From positions 1 through 8,969 of the forward strand of contig JBJKPP010000006.1 of NCBI GenBank assembly GCA_046706145.1: DNA of 8,969 bases, read 5' to 3'. A program made the translations under genes and the position numbers. This DNA is from JBJKPP01 sp046706145 (lineage in GTDB: Bacteria; Bacteroidota; Ignavibacteria; Ignavibacteriales; Ignavibacteriaceae). Shown here one piece after another: positions 1 to 6,705 of the stretch; within the stretch, counting starts at the first letter, position 1; every line of letters begins with the position of its first letter. The notes under the pieces were generated by a model, which was not told where the DNA came from, searched no databases, and worked only from the letters and a program-made list of their open reading frames with translations.

Positions 1-2803
1 TTTTGTCTGCAGGAACCATAACCCCCAAGTCAATTACATTATAATTGTTGCATCCCAGGACAACGCCAACAATATTTTTCCCAATGTCATGAACATCGCC
101 CTTAACAGTAGCCATTAGGATTTTTCCTGAGGTCTCTTCGGCCTCACCCAAACCCTCTCCAAAGGAGAGGGCTTTTAAATTGTTTGAAATTTCTTTTAAG
201 GTATTTTCAGAGTCTGATAATACTTGTTGATTAGTAAATCTTATAACTTTGAAACCCGCACTTTCTAACCATTTTGCCCTAATTTCGTCTGACTCTTTGT
301 TTTCCGGAAGTTGATGGATTTTTCCATCTACCTCAATTATTAGTTTATGAGATATGCATACAAAGTCGGCGATGTATTGTCCTATTATGTGCTGTCTTCT
401 AAATTTGTAGTTTTTAAGTTGTTTATTTCTTAATAACTCCCATAAAACCGATTCTGCTTCAGTTGGATTGTCCTTATTCTGTTTTGCAAATTCTTTTAAT
501 AAAAGATATAAGGCTGGGTCGGCATTCATCCAACCAAAATTTTCCTTACCCCCTTCTCCTTTGGGGAAGGGTTGGGGATGGGGCTTGGACTTTGTTTGTG
601 CAATATAAGGTTCAAGGTAAGCTACAGATTTTTTCATTACCCGTGCACTTTTAACCACCTGGGGCAAAAACATTTTTCCTGAGCCGAATAAGTCTCCGAC
701 AATGTTCATCCCGTCCATTAGCGGGCCTTCGATAACTTCTATTGGTTTTGAATATTTTTTTCTTGCCTCTTCCGTGTCTTCTTCAATATAATCTACAATT
801 CCTTTTACCAATGCATGCTTTAATCTTTCTTCCACAGTAGCGTTTCGCCATTCATCTTTTTTGGTTTCTTCTTTTCCTTTTTGTTTTACGGATTCTGCAA
901 AATCTATAAGTCTTTCGGTTGCATCCTTTCTTCTATTAAAAATTACATCTTCGACTAATTTTAAAAGATCTTTTGGAATTTCTTCGTAAACCTCAAGCTG
1001 CCCCGCATTTACAATTCCCATATCCATTCCAGCTTTTACACCATGGTATAAAAAGGCAGAATGCATTGCTTCACGCACAATATTGTTTCCGCGGAAAGAG
1101 AAAGAAAGATTACTTACACCGCCGCTAACTTTAGCCAAAGGAAGATTTTGTTTTATCCATTTGGTTGATTCTATATAATCAATTGCATAATTGTTATGCT
1201 CCTCTATTCCAGTGGCTATTGTTAAAATATTTGGGTCAAATATTATGTCTTGTGGAGAAAAACCAATTTCTTCAGTTAGTATTTTATAAGCTCTTTTAGA
1301 AATATTAATTCTTTTTTCCTGTGTGTCCGCTTGGCCTTTCTCATCGAATGCCATTACAATTACTGCAGCGCCATGCTTGAGTATGGTCCTTGCGTGTTCT
1401 TTAAAAACCGCTTCACCTTCTTTTAAGCTTATAGAATTTACAATTCCTTTGCCCTGAAGGCATTTTAGACCTGCTTCTATAACGGACCACTTTGAGGAAT
1501 CAATCATAATAGGAAGTTTTGCAATATCCGGCTCTGCCGCAATAAGATTAAGAAATTTCACCATTGCATCCTCGGAGTCAAGCAAACCCTCATCCATATT
1601 TACGTCGATTATCTGTGCTCCGCCCTCTACCTGTTCTCTTGCTACAGATAAAGCACTTTCAAAATCTCCAGATAGAATTAATTTTTGAAATTTTTTAGAA
1701 CCTGTTACGTTAGTTCTTTCGCCTATATTTACAAAGTTTGTCTCTGGTCTTATGGTTAACGGTTCCATTCCACTTAGGCGGAGATATGGTTCTTTTTCTG
1801 AAATTTTTCTGGGTGTACATTCTTTAGCGATTTCACCAATTTGTCTTATGTGTTCGGGGGTAGTTCCGCAGCACCCGCCGACAATATTAACAAATCCGCT
1901 TTCTGCAAATTCCTTAAGAACCGAATGCATGGATTCGGGAGTATCGTCATATTCTCCCATTTCATTTGGAAATCCAGCGTTCGGATAAACACTTAGAAAG
2001 CAATTTGCAGCATTGGAAAGTTCTTCTACAAAAGGACGCATCTGTTTAGCACCGAGAGCACAATTCAAACCGACACTTAAAAGATTTTTTGCATGAGAAA
2101 CAGAAATCCAAAATGCTTCGGTCGTTTGGCCGGATAATGTCCTTCCACTTTGGTCAACTATAGTACCCGAAATCATTAATGGGATTTCGAGATTATTTTT
2201 TTCACAAAACTCTTGCACAGCATAGATTGCAGCCTTGCAGTTTAAAGTATCATAAACGGTTTCGATTAAAAGAATATCTACTCCACCTTCTACCAATCCT
2301 TTTATCTGTTCTGAGTATACTTCAACAAGCTGTTCAAATGTAATTGCTCTAAAACCAGGATCATTTACGTTTGGAGATAATGAAGCGGTTTTATTTGTTG
2401 GGCCTAGAGCACCGGCTATAAATCTTGGTTTATCAGAAATTTTTTTATTGTATTCGTAAGCGGCTTCTTTGGCTATTTTTGCCGCCGAATAGTTCAAATC
2501 ATGTATAATATTTTCCAGTTGGTAATCTGCCTGGGCAACTCTTGTGGAGCTAAAAGTGTTTGTTTCGATTATATCTGCACCAGCTTCTAGATAATCGCGA
2601 TGAATATTCTTTATTATTTCCGGCTGTGTTAGGTTGAGTAAATCATTATTGCCTTTTAAGTCTTTTGGATGGTTTTTAAACCGTTCCCCTCTAAAATCTT
2701 CTTCAGATAATTTGTAGTGCTGAATCATTGTGCCCATTGCACCATCAAGAATTAATATTCTCTTGGCCAGATGTTTCTTTAATATCGAAAAGGTTTCATT
2801 CAT
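1..2803 (-). CDS. metH: Cobalamin-dependent methionine synthase MetH, 3' end outside window, with in-frame DUF559 insertion
   Basis: MetH transfers methyl from 5-methyltetrahydrofolate via cobalamin to homocysteine, giving methionine in the cytoplasm. The frame is open from the ATG at 2803 to the window edge (934 codons). The N-terminal homocysteine domain carries the zinc ligands Cys248 (GLNCALG) and Cys311-Cys312 (GGCCGTTPEH), matching E. coli Cys247/310/311. The pterin domain follows with NIGERTNVTGS near residues 359-369. The cap helical domain ends in VKSARVMKKSVAYLEPYI near residue 735. After a 147-residue foreign insertion (about 741-887), the B12 domain resumes with SGKILMATVKGDVHDIGKN. 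The cobalt-ligand His is residue 905; subtracting 147 gives 758, against His759 in E. coli. The S-adenosylmethionine reactivation domain should lie beyond position 1. The start gives MNETFSILKKHLAKRILILDGAMGT, as expected; no strong Shine-Dalgarno is seen. No cobalamin or SAM riboswitch is apparent in the 135-bp upstream gap. Identity is very secure; whether the interrupted enzyme is active is unknown. Confidence 0.97.
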   Translation of the reverse strand, partial: MNETFSILKKHLAKRILILDGAMGTMIQHYKLSEEDFRGERFKNHPKDLKGNNDLLNLTQPEIIKNIHRDYLEAGADIIETNTFSSTRVAQADYQLENIIHDLNYSAAKIAKEAAYEYNKKISDKPRFIAGALGPTNKTASLSPNVNDPGFRAITFEQLVEVYSEQIKGLVEGGVDILLIETVYDTLNCKAAIYAVQEFCEKNNLEIPLMISGTIVDQSGRTLSGQTTEAFWISVSHAKNLLSVGLNCALGAKQMRPFVEELSNAANCFLSVYPNAGFPNEMGEYDDTPESMHSVLKEFAESGFVNIVGGCCGTTPEHIRQIGEIAKECTPRKISEKEPYLRLSGMEPLTIRPETNFVNIGERTNVTGSKKFQKLILSGDFESALSVAREQVEGGAQIIDVNMDEGLLDSEDAMVKFLNLIAAEPDIAKLPIMIDSSKWSVIEAGLKCLQGKGIVNSISLKEGEAVFKEHARTILKHGAAVIVMAFDEKGQADTQEKRINISKRAYKILTEEIGFSPQDIIFDPNILTIATGIEEHNNYAIDYIESTKWIKQNLPLAKVSGGVSNLSFSFRGNNIVREAMHSAFLYHGVKAGMDMGIVNAGQLEVYEEIPKDLLKLVEDVIFNRRKDATERLIDFAESVKQKGKEETKKDEWRNATVEERLKHALVKGIVDYIEEDTEEARKKYSKPIEVIEGPLMDGMNIVGDLFGSGKMFLPQVVKSARVMKKSVAYLEPYIAQTKSKPHPQPFPKGEGGKENFGWMNADPALYLLLKEFAKQNKDNPTEAESVLWELLRNKQLKNYKFRRQHIIGQYIADFVCISHKLIIEVDGKIHQLPENKESDEIRAKWLESAGFKVIRFTNQQVLSDSENTLKEISNNLKALSFGEGLGEAEETSGKILMATVKGDVHDIGKNIVGVVLGCNNYNVIDLGVMVPADK
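142..171. repeat. Terminal inverted repeat of the DUF559 element (metH C-terminal side)
   Basis: This GC-rich end repeat contains a perfect 8-bp palindrome, ccctctcc-aaa-ggagaggg, at 153-171, preceded by cctcacccaaa. Read inwards it resembles the repeat at 551-583 read inwards on the other strand, sharing the core CCC-TC-CC-AAAGGAGA-GGG pattern. It is translated within MetH as roughly ALSFGEGLGE, so the repeat is both structural DNA and coding sequence. Confidence 0.8.
173..529 (-). other. DUF559 (Vsr-like PD-(D/E)XK) endonuclease domain embedded in MetH
   Basis: Residues 759-877 of the MetH reading frame form a full DUF559 domain of about 100-120 residues, the usual size of stand-alone members. 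Visible hallmarks in order are the N-terminal helix with NPTEAESVLWELLRNKQL, the FRRQ strand (residues 804-807), the Asp of IADF (Asp813), the Glu-x-Asp of IIEVDGKIH (Glu824, Asp826, with His830), and the C-terminal ESDEIRAKWLESAGFKVIRF helix-strand. All predicted metal-binding acidic residues are intact, so there is no sign of decay. DUF559 proteins are related to the very-short-patch-repair endonuclease fold; DNA cleavage here is inferred from the family, not shown. Met759 (ATG at 527-529) has AAGGAA 12 nt upstream (542-547) and could be an independent start, but no stop separates the nuclease from the B12 domain downstream. Confidence 0.9.
551..583. repeat. Terminal inverted repeat of the DUF559 element (metH N-terminal side)
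   Basis: This repeat contains the palindrome cccttctcc-ttt-ggggaaggg at 551-571 (9-bp arms, one mismatch), followed by ttggggatgggg. It is the inverted counterpart of the repeat at 142-171. It is translated in MetH as PHPQPFPKGEG, a low-complexity proline/glycine stretch that would make a flexible linker between the cap domain and the nuclease. Confidence 0.8.
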
Positions 2804-2836
2804 GGATAAATCTTAGTTATTAGCAATCTTAAAGTT

Positions 2837-2864
2837 TATGTATATCTACAAAAATCGTGCTCAA
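2837..2864 (-). promoter_or_regulatory. Possible metH promoter
   Basis: On the minus strand TTGAGC (2864-2859) and TACATA (2842-2837) are separated by 16 bp, resembling a sigma-70-type -35/-10 pair. This would give a leader of about 25-30 nt before the metH ATG. AT-rich DNA produces such matches by chance, and promoter consensus differs in Bacteroidota-like phyla. Confidence 0.25.
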
Positions 2865-2938
2865 TTATTGCTTTTTTGTAAAGAATATCAAATATAACTA
2901 AATTACTTCCCAGTAAAAACTCAACGTAGGGAACTAAA

Positions 2939-3910
2939 GTGATTGTTGTAACAGGCGGGGCTGGATTTATCGGCAGCGCGATTGTTTGGAGACTAAACAA
3001 TCAGAATATCGACAAAATCATTATAGTAGATGAGCTAGGCCATGACGAAAAATGGAAAAATCTCGTTGGCCTTAAGTTCTTCGATTTTATCAATAAGAAC
3101 GATTTTATTGAAAAAATTAACGATGGATTAGATTTTAACCTTGAAGCAATAATTCACATGGGGGCAAACTCTTCCACAACTGAGAAGGATGCGAATCTTC
3201 TTTTGAGTAATAATTACGAGTACACAAAGTCCCTTGCGAAATATTGTATCAGAAATAACACAAGATTTATCTATGCATCTTCCGCCGCAACATATGGGGA
3301 TGGCTCTAAGGGTTTTGAAGATGATGAGGTAAAAATTGGACAGCTGAGACCCCTCAACATGTACGGATATTCTAAGCAGCTTTTTGATCTTTGGGCAAAA
3401 AAGAAAGACCTTTTTAAAGAAATAGTTGGACTAAAATATTTTAATGTTTATGGACCAAACGAATACCACAAAGGAGACATGAGAAGTGTTGTCCATAAAG
3501 CTTTTGAACAAATTAGAGATAATGGCAAAGTTAGATTATTTAAATCGGAAAAGCCGGAATACAAAGACGGCGAACAATTGAGGGATTTCATCTACATAAA
3601 AGACGCAGTTGATATGACTCTCTTTTTCCTGGATAGGAAAGATAAAAACGGTCTATATAATATTGGTTCAGGTAAAGCGAGAACATGGAATGATCTTGTG
3701 AAAGCAATTTTTAATGCATTGGAGAAAGAGATTAAAATTGAATATGTTGATATGCCTAATCACCTGGCCGAAAAATATCAATATTATACCGAGGCGAAGC
3801 TTGGTAAAATAGAAAAAGTCGGCTATGCAAGTCCACTTACAAAACTGGAAGATGGAGTAACCGACTATATTAAAAGTTATTTATTGAAGGAAAAATACTT
3901 GGGCTATTGA
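2939..3910 (+). CDS. hldD: ADP-L-glycero-D-manno-heptose-6-epimerase
   Basis: HldD (RfaD) interconverts ADP-D-glycero- and ADP-L-glycero-beta-D-manno-heptose, the last step in making the heptose donor for the LPS inner core, using bound NADP in the cytoplasm. The 323-residue protein matches the family length (310 in E. coli). It opens with the Rossmann motif VTGGAGFIGS (Gly6-x-x-Gly9-x-x-Gly12), continues with HMGANSSTTEKD (74-84), SSAATYGDGS (114-123) and the catalytic YGYSK (Tyr142, Lys146) followed by QLFDLW, then KYFNVYGPNEYHKGDMRS and QLRDFIYIKDA, all typical of the heptose epimerase subgroup of extended short-chain dehydrogenases. The start is GTG: it places the glycine motif at the normal distance, and a TAGGGA purine stretch lies about 7 nt upstream. 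It is divergent from metH and nearly abuts the convergent acidic-protein gene. No other heptose or LPS genes are in the window. Confidence 0.95.
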   Translation: MIVVTGGAGFIGSAIVWRLNNQNIDKIIIVDELGHDEKWKNLVGLKFFDFINKNDFIEKINDGLDFNLEAIIHMGANSSTTEKDANLLLSNNYEYTKSLAKYCIRNNTRFIYASSAATYGDGSKGFEDDEVKIGQLRPLNMYGYSKQLFDLWAKKKDLFKEIVGLKYFNVYGPNEYHKGDMRSVVHKAFEQIRDNGKVRLFKSEKPEYKDGEQLRDFIYIKDAVDMTLFFLDRKDKNGLYNIGSGKARTWNDLVKAIFNALEKEIKIEYVDMPNHLAEKYQYYTEAKLGKIEKVGYASPLTKLEDGVTDYIKSYLLKEKYLGY

Positions 3911-3917
3911 GAGGACC

Positions 3918-4238
3918 TCAATTGTACAGCTCATCATCCTCGTCATCGTCATCATCTTCATCATCAAAGTCAAAATCTTCTTCATAAAAATCTTCATCAT
4001 CAATATCTTCGTCTTCTAAATCTTCGTCACCCAAATCCTCATTGTCCTCATCTTCTTCAAAGTCATCATCGTCATCATCGAAATCATCATCATCTTCATC
4101 CTTTGCCATGAAAGTGGCTTCCGCCCTGTCTACTGAATAGGCAGGCTTATTCAAAAAGAAATTATTATCAAACTGACTATCAGCAAACATATTCTCGTCA
4201 TCCAGCAAGTCACTATTTTCATTGATAATTGGGGTCAT
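3918..4238 (-). CDS. Hyperacidic low-complexity protein of unknown function
   Basis: I do not recognise a family. The 106-residue product has an ordinary N-terminal part (residues 1-46, MTPIINENSDLLDDENMFAD through VDRAEATFMAK) and then an almost purely acidic tail: 46 of residues 47-106 are Asp or Glu, with scattered Phe, Tyr, Leu and Ile and no Lys or Arg. There is no signal peptide or membrane segment. It is probably a real gene: a strong Shine-Dalgarno AAGGAG lies 9 nt before the ATG, the N-terminal third is not repetitive, and no alternative reading on the plus strand is convincing. Acidic tails of this kind occur on chaperone-like, histone-mimic or RNA-polymerase-associated proteins, so binding to a basic partner is possible but only a guess. 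Its stop lies 7 bp from the hldD stop; upstream it is divergent from the Nudix gene. Confidence 0.75.
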   Translation of the reverse strand: MTPIINENSDLLDDENMFADSQFDNNFFLNKPAYSVDRAEATFMAKDEDDDDFDDDDDDFEEDEDNEDLGDEDLEDEDIDDEDFYEEDFDFDDEDDDDDEDDELYN

Positions 4239-4260
4239 CTAAAATTACTCCTTTTTGGCC

Positions 4261-4290
4261 TTATAATTAAAAAAGATTATCTTGGGGCAA
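4261..4290 (-). promoter_or_regulatory. Possible promoter of the acidic-protein gene
   Basis: The minus strand carries TTGCCC (4290-4285) and TTATAA (4266-4261) with an 18-bp spacer, about 22 bp before the ATG at 4238. This fits a short leader containing the AAGGAG ribosome site. The region is AT-rich, so the match may be chance. Confidence 0.25.
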
Positions 4291-4368
4291 ATATTTATTT
4301 TAACCACCAATAAAATTTATATTAGTAAACAAACACAATCAATACATTAAGAAAGAAAAATTTGACCT

Positions 4369-4833
4369 ATGATTCTCGCTACATTATGCTACATAAAAGA
4401 CGTAAAAAGCAAAAAAATCCTAATGCTTCATAGAATAAAAAAGAAGAATGATGTGCATGAGGGGAAATGGAATGGTTTGGGTGGTAAGTTTGAAAAAGGC
4501 GAATCACCGGAAGATTGTGTGATTAGAGAAGTTAGGGAAGAGTCGGGACTGACCATAAAAAATCCGAAACTTAAAGGATATATAGTTTTTCCCGATTTTG
4601 ACGGCAAAAACGACTGGCATGTTTTTATTTTTGTTTCTGATAATTTTACCGGTAAATTAATTGATTCTGCCGAGGGCAAGCTGGAGTGGATTCCATACAG
4701 CGAGCTCTTGTCTTTGAATTTATGGGAAGGAGATAAAATTTTTATAAAATGGCTGAACCAGAAAAAATTCTTCAGCGCCAAGTTTAATTATAAGGAAGGA
4801 AAATTTAAGGATTATTCAGTGAATTTTTATTGA
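4369..4833 (+). CDS. MutT/MTH1-like Nudix hydrolase, probable 8-oxo-dGTP diphosphatase
   Basis: Nudix enzymes cleave nucleoside diphosphates linked to another moiety; this subgroup most often sanitises oxidised dNTPs such as 8-oxo-dGTP, releasing the monophosphate and pyrophosphate. The 154-residue protein carries a perfect Nudix box GX5EX7REUXEEXGU: Gly39, Glu45, Arg53-Glu54, Glu57-Glu58, Gly60, Leu61. It is preceded by HEGKWNGLGGKFEKGESP, the pattern of the MTH1/MutT-type 8-oxo-dGTPase group. The C-terminal part has WHVFIFVSDNFTG and a LEWIPYSELLSLNLWEGDKIF segment, also typical of the group. The start is the ATG giving MILATLCYIKD, which leaves a normal first beta-strand; only a weak purine stretch (AAGAAAG) precedes it. 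A nitrobindin-like gene follows after 22 bp on the same strand, suggesting co-transcription. Substrate assignment is by subfamily resemblance. Confidence 0.88.
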   Translation: MILATLCYIKDVKSKKILMLHRIKKKNDVHEGKWNGLGGKFEKGESPEDCVIREVREESGLTIKNPKLKGYIVFPDFDGKNDWHVFIFVSDNFTGKLIDSAEGKLEWIPYSELLSLNLWEGDKIFIKWLNQKKFFSAKFNYKEGKFKDYSVNFY

Positions 4834-4855
4834 AAGACAAAAAAATAGTAATAAA

Positions 4856-5329
4856 ATGAATATTGAAGATTTAAATTTTCTGGTTGGCACCTGGAAAGGA
4901 AAAGGAATTGCCCAATATCCAACGATTGAGACTGTAGAATATTCTGAAGAATTTACTTTTCAAAAGATGAGAGATTTTAATGTTTTACAGTACGAACAAA
5001 AAACCTGGGTGGAAAATGAAAAAGGAATTTTTAATAAACCAATTTTCTGGGACTGCGGATTTCTCGTCGAAAAAGAAGACAATAATTTCGAATTCTGTAG
5101 TACACAAAAGAGCGGCAGAATGGAACTGCTATATGGAAAGTTGATTCAAAAAGATAAAAACACTTACGAGATTACTTTCAAAAGCAAAGCAATTTATAAT
5201 GATGAACAAACGGTAAAATCCGGCAGAACTTTTCTCTTTTCTAAATCTTCAATAAAATATGAATTATGGATGTCCACAACTAATCATCCAAACTACGACA
5301 TACATCTTAAAGCTTCGCTGAAGAAATAG
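4856..5329 (+). CDS. Nitrobindin-like haem-binding beta-barrel protein (THAP4 C-terminal-like family)
   Basis: The family folds as a ten-stranded fatty-acid-binding-protein-like barrel that binds ferric haem and, in characterised members, interacts with NO and isomerises peroxynitrite. The 157-residue protein has the two family signatures: GTWKGKG at residues 11-17 (GxWxGxG) following LNFLV, and the C-terminal HLKASLKK, in which His150 corresponds to the proximal haem ligand. Length and absence of a signal peptide match cytoplasmic bacterial nitrobindins. It starts 22 bp after the Nudix gene, without a good Shine-Dalgarno (only tagtaataaa upstream), so translation may depend on the upstream gene. 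An association with oxidised-nucleotide cleanup would make sense for an oxidative/nitrosative stress unit, but that is inference. Family assignment is fairly sure; haem binding is untested. Confidence 0.85.
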   Translation: MNIEDLNFLVGTWKGKGIAQYPTIETVEYSEEFTFQKMRDFNVLQYEQKTWVENEKGIFNKPIFWDCGFLVEKEDNNFEFCSTQKSGRMELLYGKLIQKDKNTYEITFKSKAIYNDEQTVKSGRTFLFSKSSIKYELWMSTTNHPNYDIHLKASLKK

Positions 5330-5436
5330 TTATATTAATAAAACCCAACACTTTCTGTTTTTTTATGAAATCGACTTAAACCGCACCAAATAATAATCTA
5401 TTTTCACATTTCATATTTACAGAATAAGCATTTCAA

Positions 5437-6675
5437 ATGATTTCGCTAATTGTCCTTGTTATTGTATTTGTTCTAATCTCTATACGCCAGATTGGCAGTA
5501 TAAAACTTGACATCTGGCAAATTATGCTTGGTGGTGCAATTGCTGTTCTGGTTACAGGGCAAATATCAGTTTCAAATGTTCTTGGTTCAATAAATTTTGA
5601 TGTAATAATCTTCTTATTCGGAATGTTTGTAGTTGGGCAAGCTTTGGATCAAAGTGGCTACCTTTCTTACCTCGCTTATAATTTCTTCAAAAAAGCAAGG
5701 AACACAGATTCTCTTATTCTTCTTATCTTGTTCGGAGCAGGAATCACATCGGCTTTTCTAATGAACGATACAATGGCAATTATAGGAACTCCTGTCGTTT
5801 TATTGCTGGCTCAAAAGCAAAAAATTTCTGTAAAGATGATCTTGTTAACTTTGGCTTTTTCAATTACTATCGGAAGCGTTATGAGTCCAATTGGTAATCC
5901 ACAGAATTTACTTATCACAGTTCACGGAGGAGTTGGAAATCCGTTTCTTATATTTTTTAAGCGACTGGCCGTACCAACTTTAGCAAATCTCTTTATTGCT
6001 TTTCTATTTATTCGGTTCTTTTTCAAAGGTCATTTTGAAAAAGTTGAAATTAGTCATGAAGAAGAAAAAATAACCGATACAAAATTAGCAGGTCTTTCAA
6101 AATTATCGCTTTTCCTAATTATATCTCTGATAATGGTGAAAATAATTTTCATTTATTCAGATTTAAAATTTGATTTTAAGTTAACATACATTGCAATAAT
6201 AGCAACCCTGCCAATTATATTATTTAGTAAAAGAAGAACGGAAATTATTAAAAAAGTAGATTGGTTCACGCTAATATTTTTTGCTGCAATGTTTGTTTTA
6301 ATGCAGAGTGTTTGGGACACCGGATACTTTCAAAAACTTATTGGAGAATTTTCTTTAGGAGTAACATCAATAATTTTCATTCTTATAGTCAGTGCCGTGT
6401 TGAGTCAGTTAATTTCCAATGTTCCTCTTGTGGCGCTTTATCTTCCTTTGTTGATGAGTTCCGGGATATCTGATAAGGGATTAATGGCACTTGCTGCAGG
6501 AAGTACCATTGCGGGCAATATGTTAATACTCGGAGCAGCTAGTAATATTATTATAATTCAAAATGCTGAAGCAAGAACAGGAGATACCTTAGCATTCTGG
6601 GAATTCGCAAAAATCGGTTTGCCGCTGACAATTGCCAACCTGGCTGTTTATTATTTTTACTTTAAGGTATTTTGA
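5437..6675 (+). CDS. SLC13/ArsB-type membrane anion transporter
   Basis: The 412-residue product is an integral inner-membrane permease of the ion transporter superfamily (ArsB/NhaD/SLC13), with about 10-11 hydrophobic segments, for example near 2-18, 28-44, 54-70, 92-110, 136-150, 178-196, 222-240, 251-264, 276-291, 308-326 and 395-412. It shows the two-fold internal repeat of the family: FLMNDTMAIIGTPV (107-120) with SPIGNPQNLL (150-159) in the first half, and ISNVPLVALYLPLL (326-339) with ILGAASNIII (364-373) in the second. The GNPQN and GAASN turns correspond to re-entrant hairpin tips at the substrate site. A charged cytoplasmic loop (residues 200-220) separates the halves. Substrate cannot be read from sequence: arsenite, dicarboxylate, sulfate or Na+/H+ exchange are all possible. 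The ATG lacks a Shine-Dalgarno, but the N-terminus begins directly with a membrane helix as expected. It lies 107 bp after the nitrobindin-like gene. Confidence 0.85.
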   Translation: MISLIVLVIVFVLISIRQIGSIKLDIWQIMLGGAIAVLVTGQISVSNVLGSINFDVIIFLFGMFVVGQALDQSGYLSYLAYNFFKKARNTDSLILLILFGAGITSAFLMNDTMAIIGTPVVLLLAQKQKISVKMILLTLAFSITIGSVMSPIGNPQNLLITVHGGVGNPFLIFFKRLAVPTLANLFIAFLFIRFFFKGHFEKVEISHEEEKITDTKLAGLSKLSLFLIISLIMVKIIFIYSDLKFDFKLTYIAIIATLPIILFSKRRTEIIKKVDWFTLIFFAAMFVLMQSVWDTGYFQKLIGEFSLGVTSIIFILIVSAVLSQLISNVPLVALYLPLLMSSGISDKGLMALAAGSTIAGNMLILGAASNIIIIQNAEARTGDTLAFWEFAKIGLPLTIANLAVYYFYFKVF

Positions 6676-6705
6676 GTTAAATATTTGGGTGGAATATATC
6701 TTTTT

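Larger units (their letters stand above)
142..583 (-). mobile_element. In-frame DUF559 nuclease element with terminal inverted repeats, inside metH
   Basis: A block of about 442 bp interrupts the otherwise collinear MetH sequence. Both ends carry related GC-rich repeats in inverted orientation (142-171 and 551-583), unlike the AT-rich surroundings. The interior encodes a DUF559 nuclease domain. I checked the metH frame codon by codon from 1 to 670: there is no stop or frameshift, so the block adds about 147 residues. The junctions lie after AQTKSK on the N-terminal side and before AEETSGKI on the C-terminal side; joining these gives a linker one residue longer than E. coli FIEASKEQGKTNGK. There are no intein splice features: no Cys/Ser at the upstream junction and no terminal His-Asn followed by Cys/Ser/Thr. 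No clear target-site duplication was found, so the ends are uncertain by a few bases. Mobility by the encoded nuclease is inference. Confidence 0.85.

Noticed and set aside
142..583. Intein in MetH
   Set aside because: The block lacks the N-terminal Cys/Ser, the block B TxxH-like motif and the C-terminal His-Asn plus Cys/Ser/Thr, and is too short for a nuclease-containing intein.
463..654. 63-codon plus-strand frame across the DUF559 element end
   Set aside because: It lies antisense to the intact metH/DUF559 frame, has no ribosome site, and its product is explained by the antisense of the repeat and nuclease N-terminus.
1752..1988. 78-codon plus-strand frame inside metH
   Set aside because: It is antisense to the conserved zinc-binding region of MetH, with no family resemblance.
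2804..2938. Cobalamin or SAM riboswitch upstream of metH
   Set aside because: The gap is only 135 bp, AT-rich, shared with hldD, and shows no B12-box or SAM-box core or strong hairpins.
4428..4781. 117-codon minus-strand frame opposite the Nudix gene
   Set aside because: It is antisense to a clear Nudix box protein and its Phe/Ser-rich product is typical of a shadow frame.
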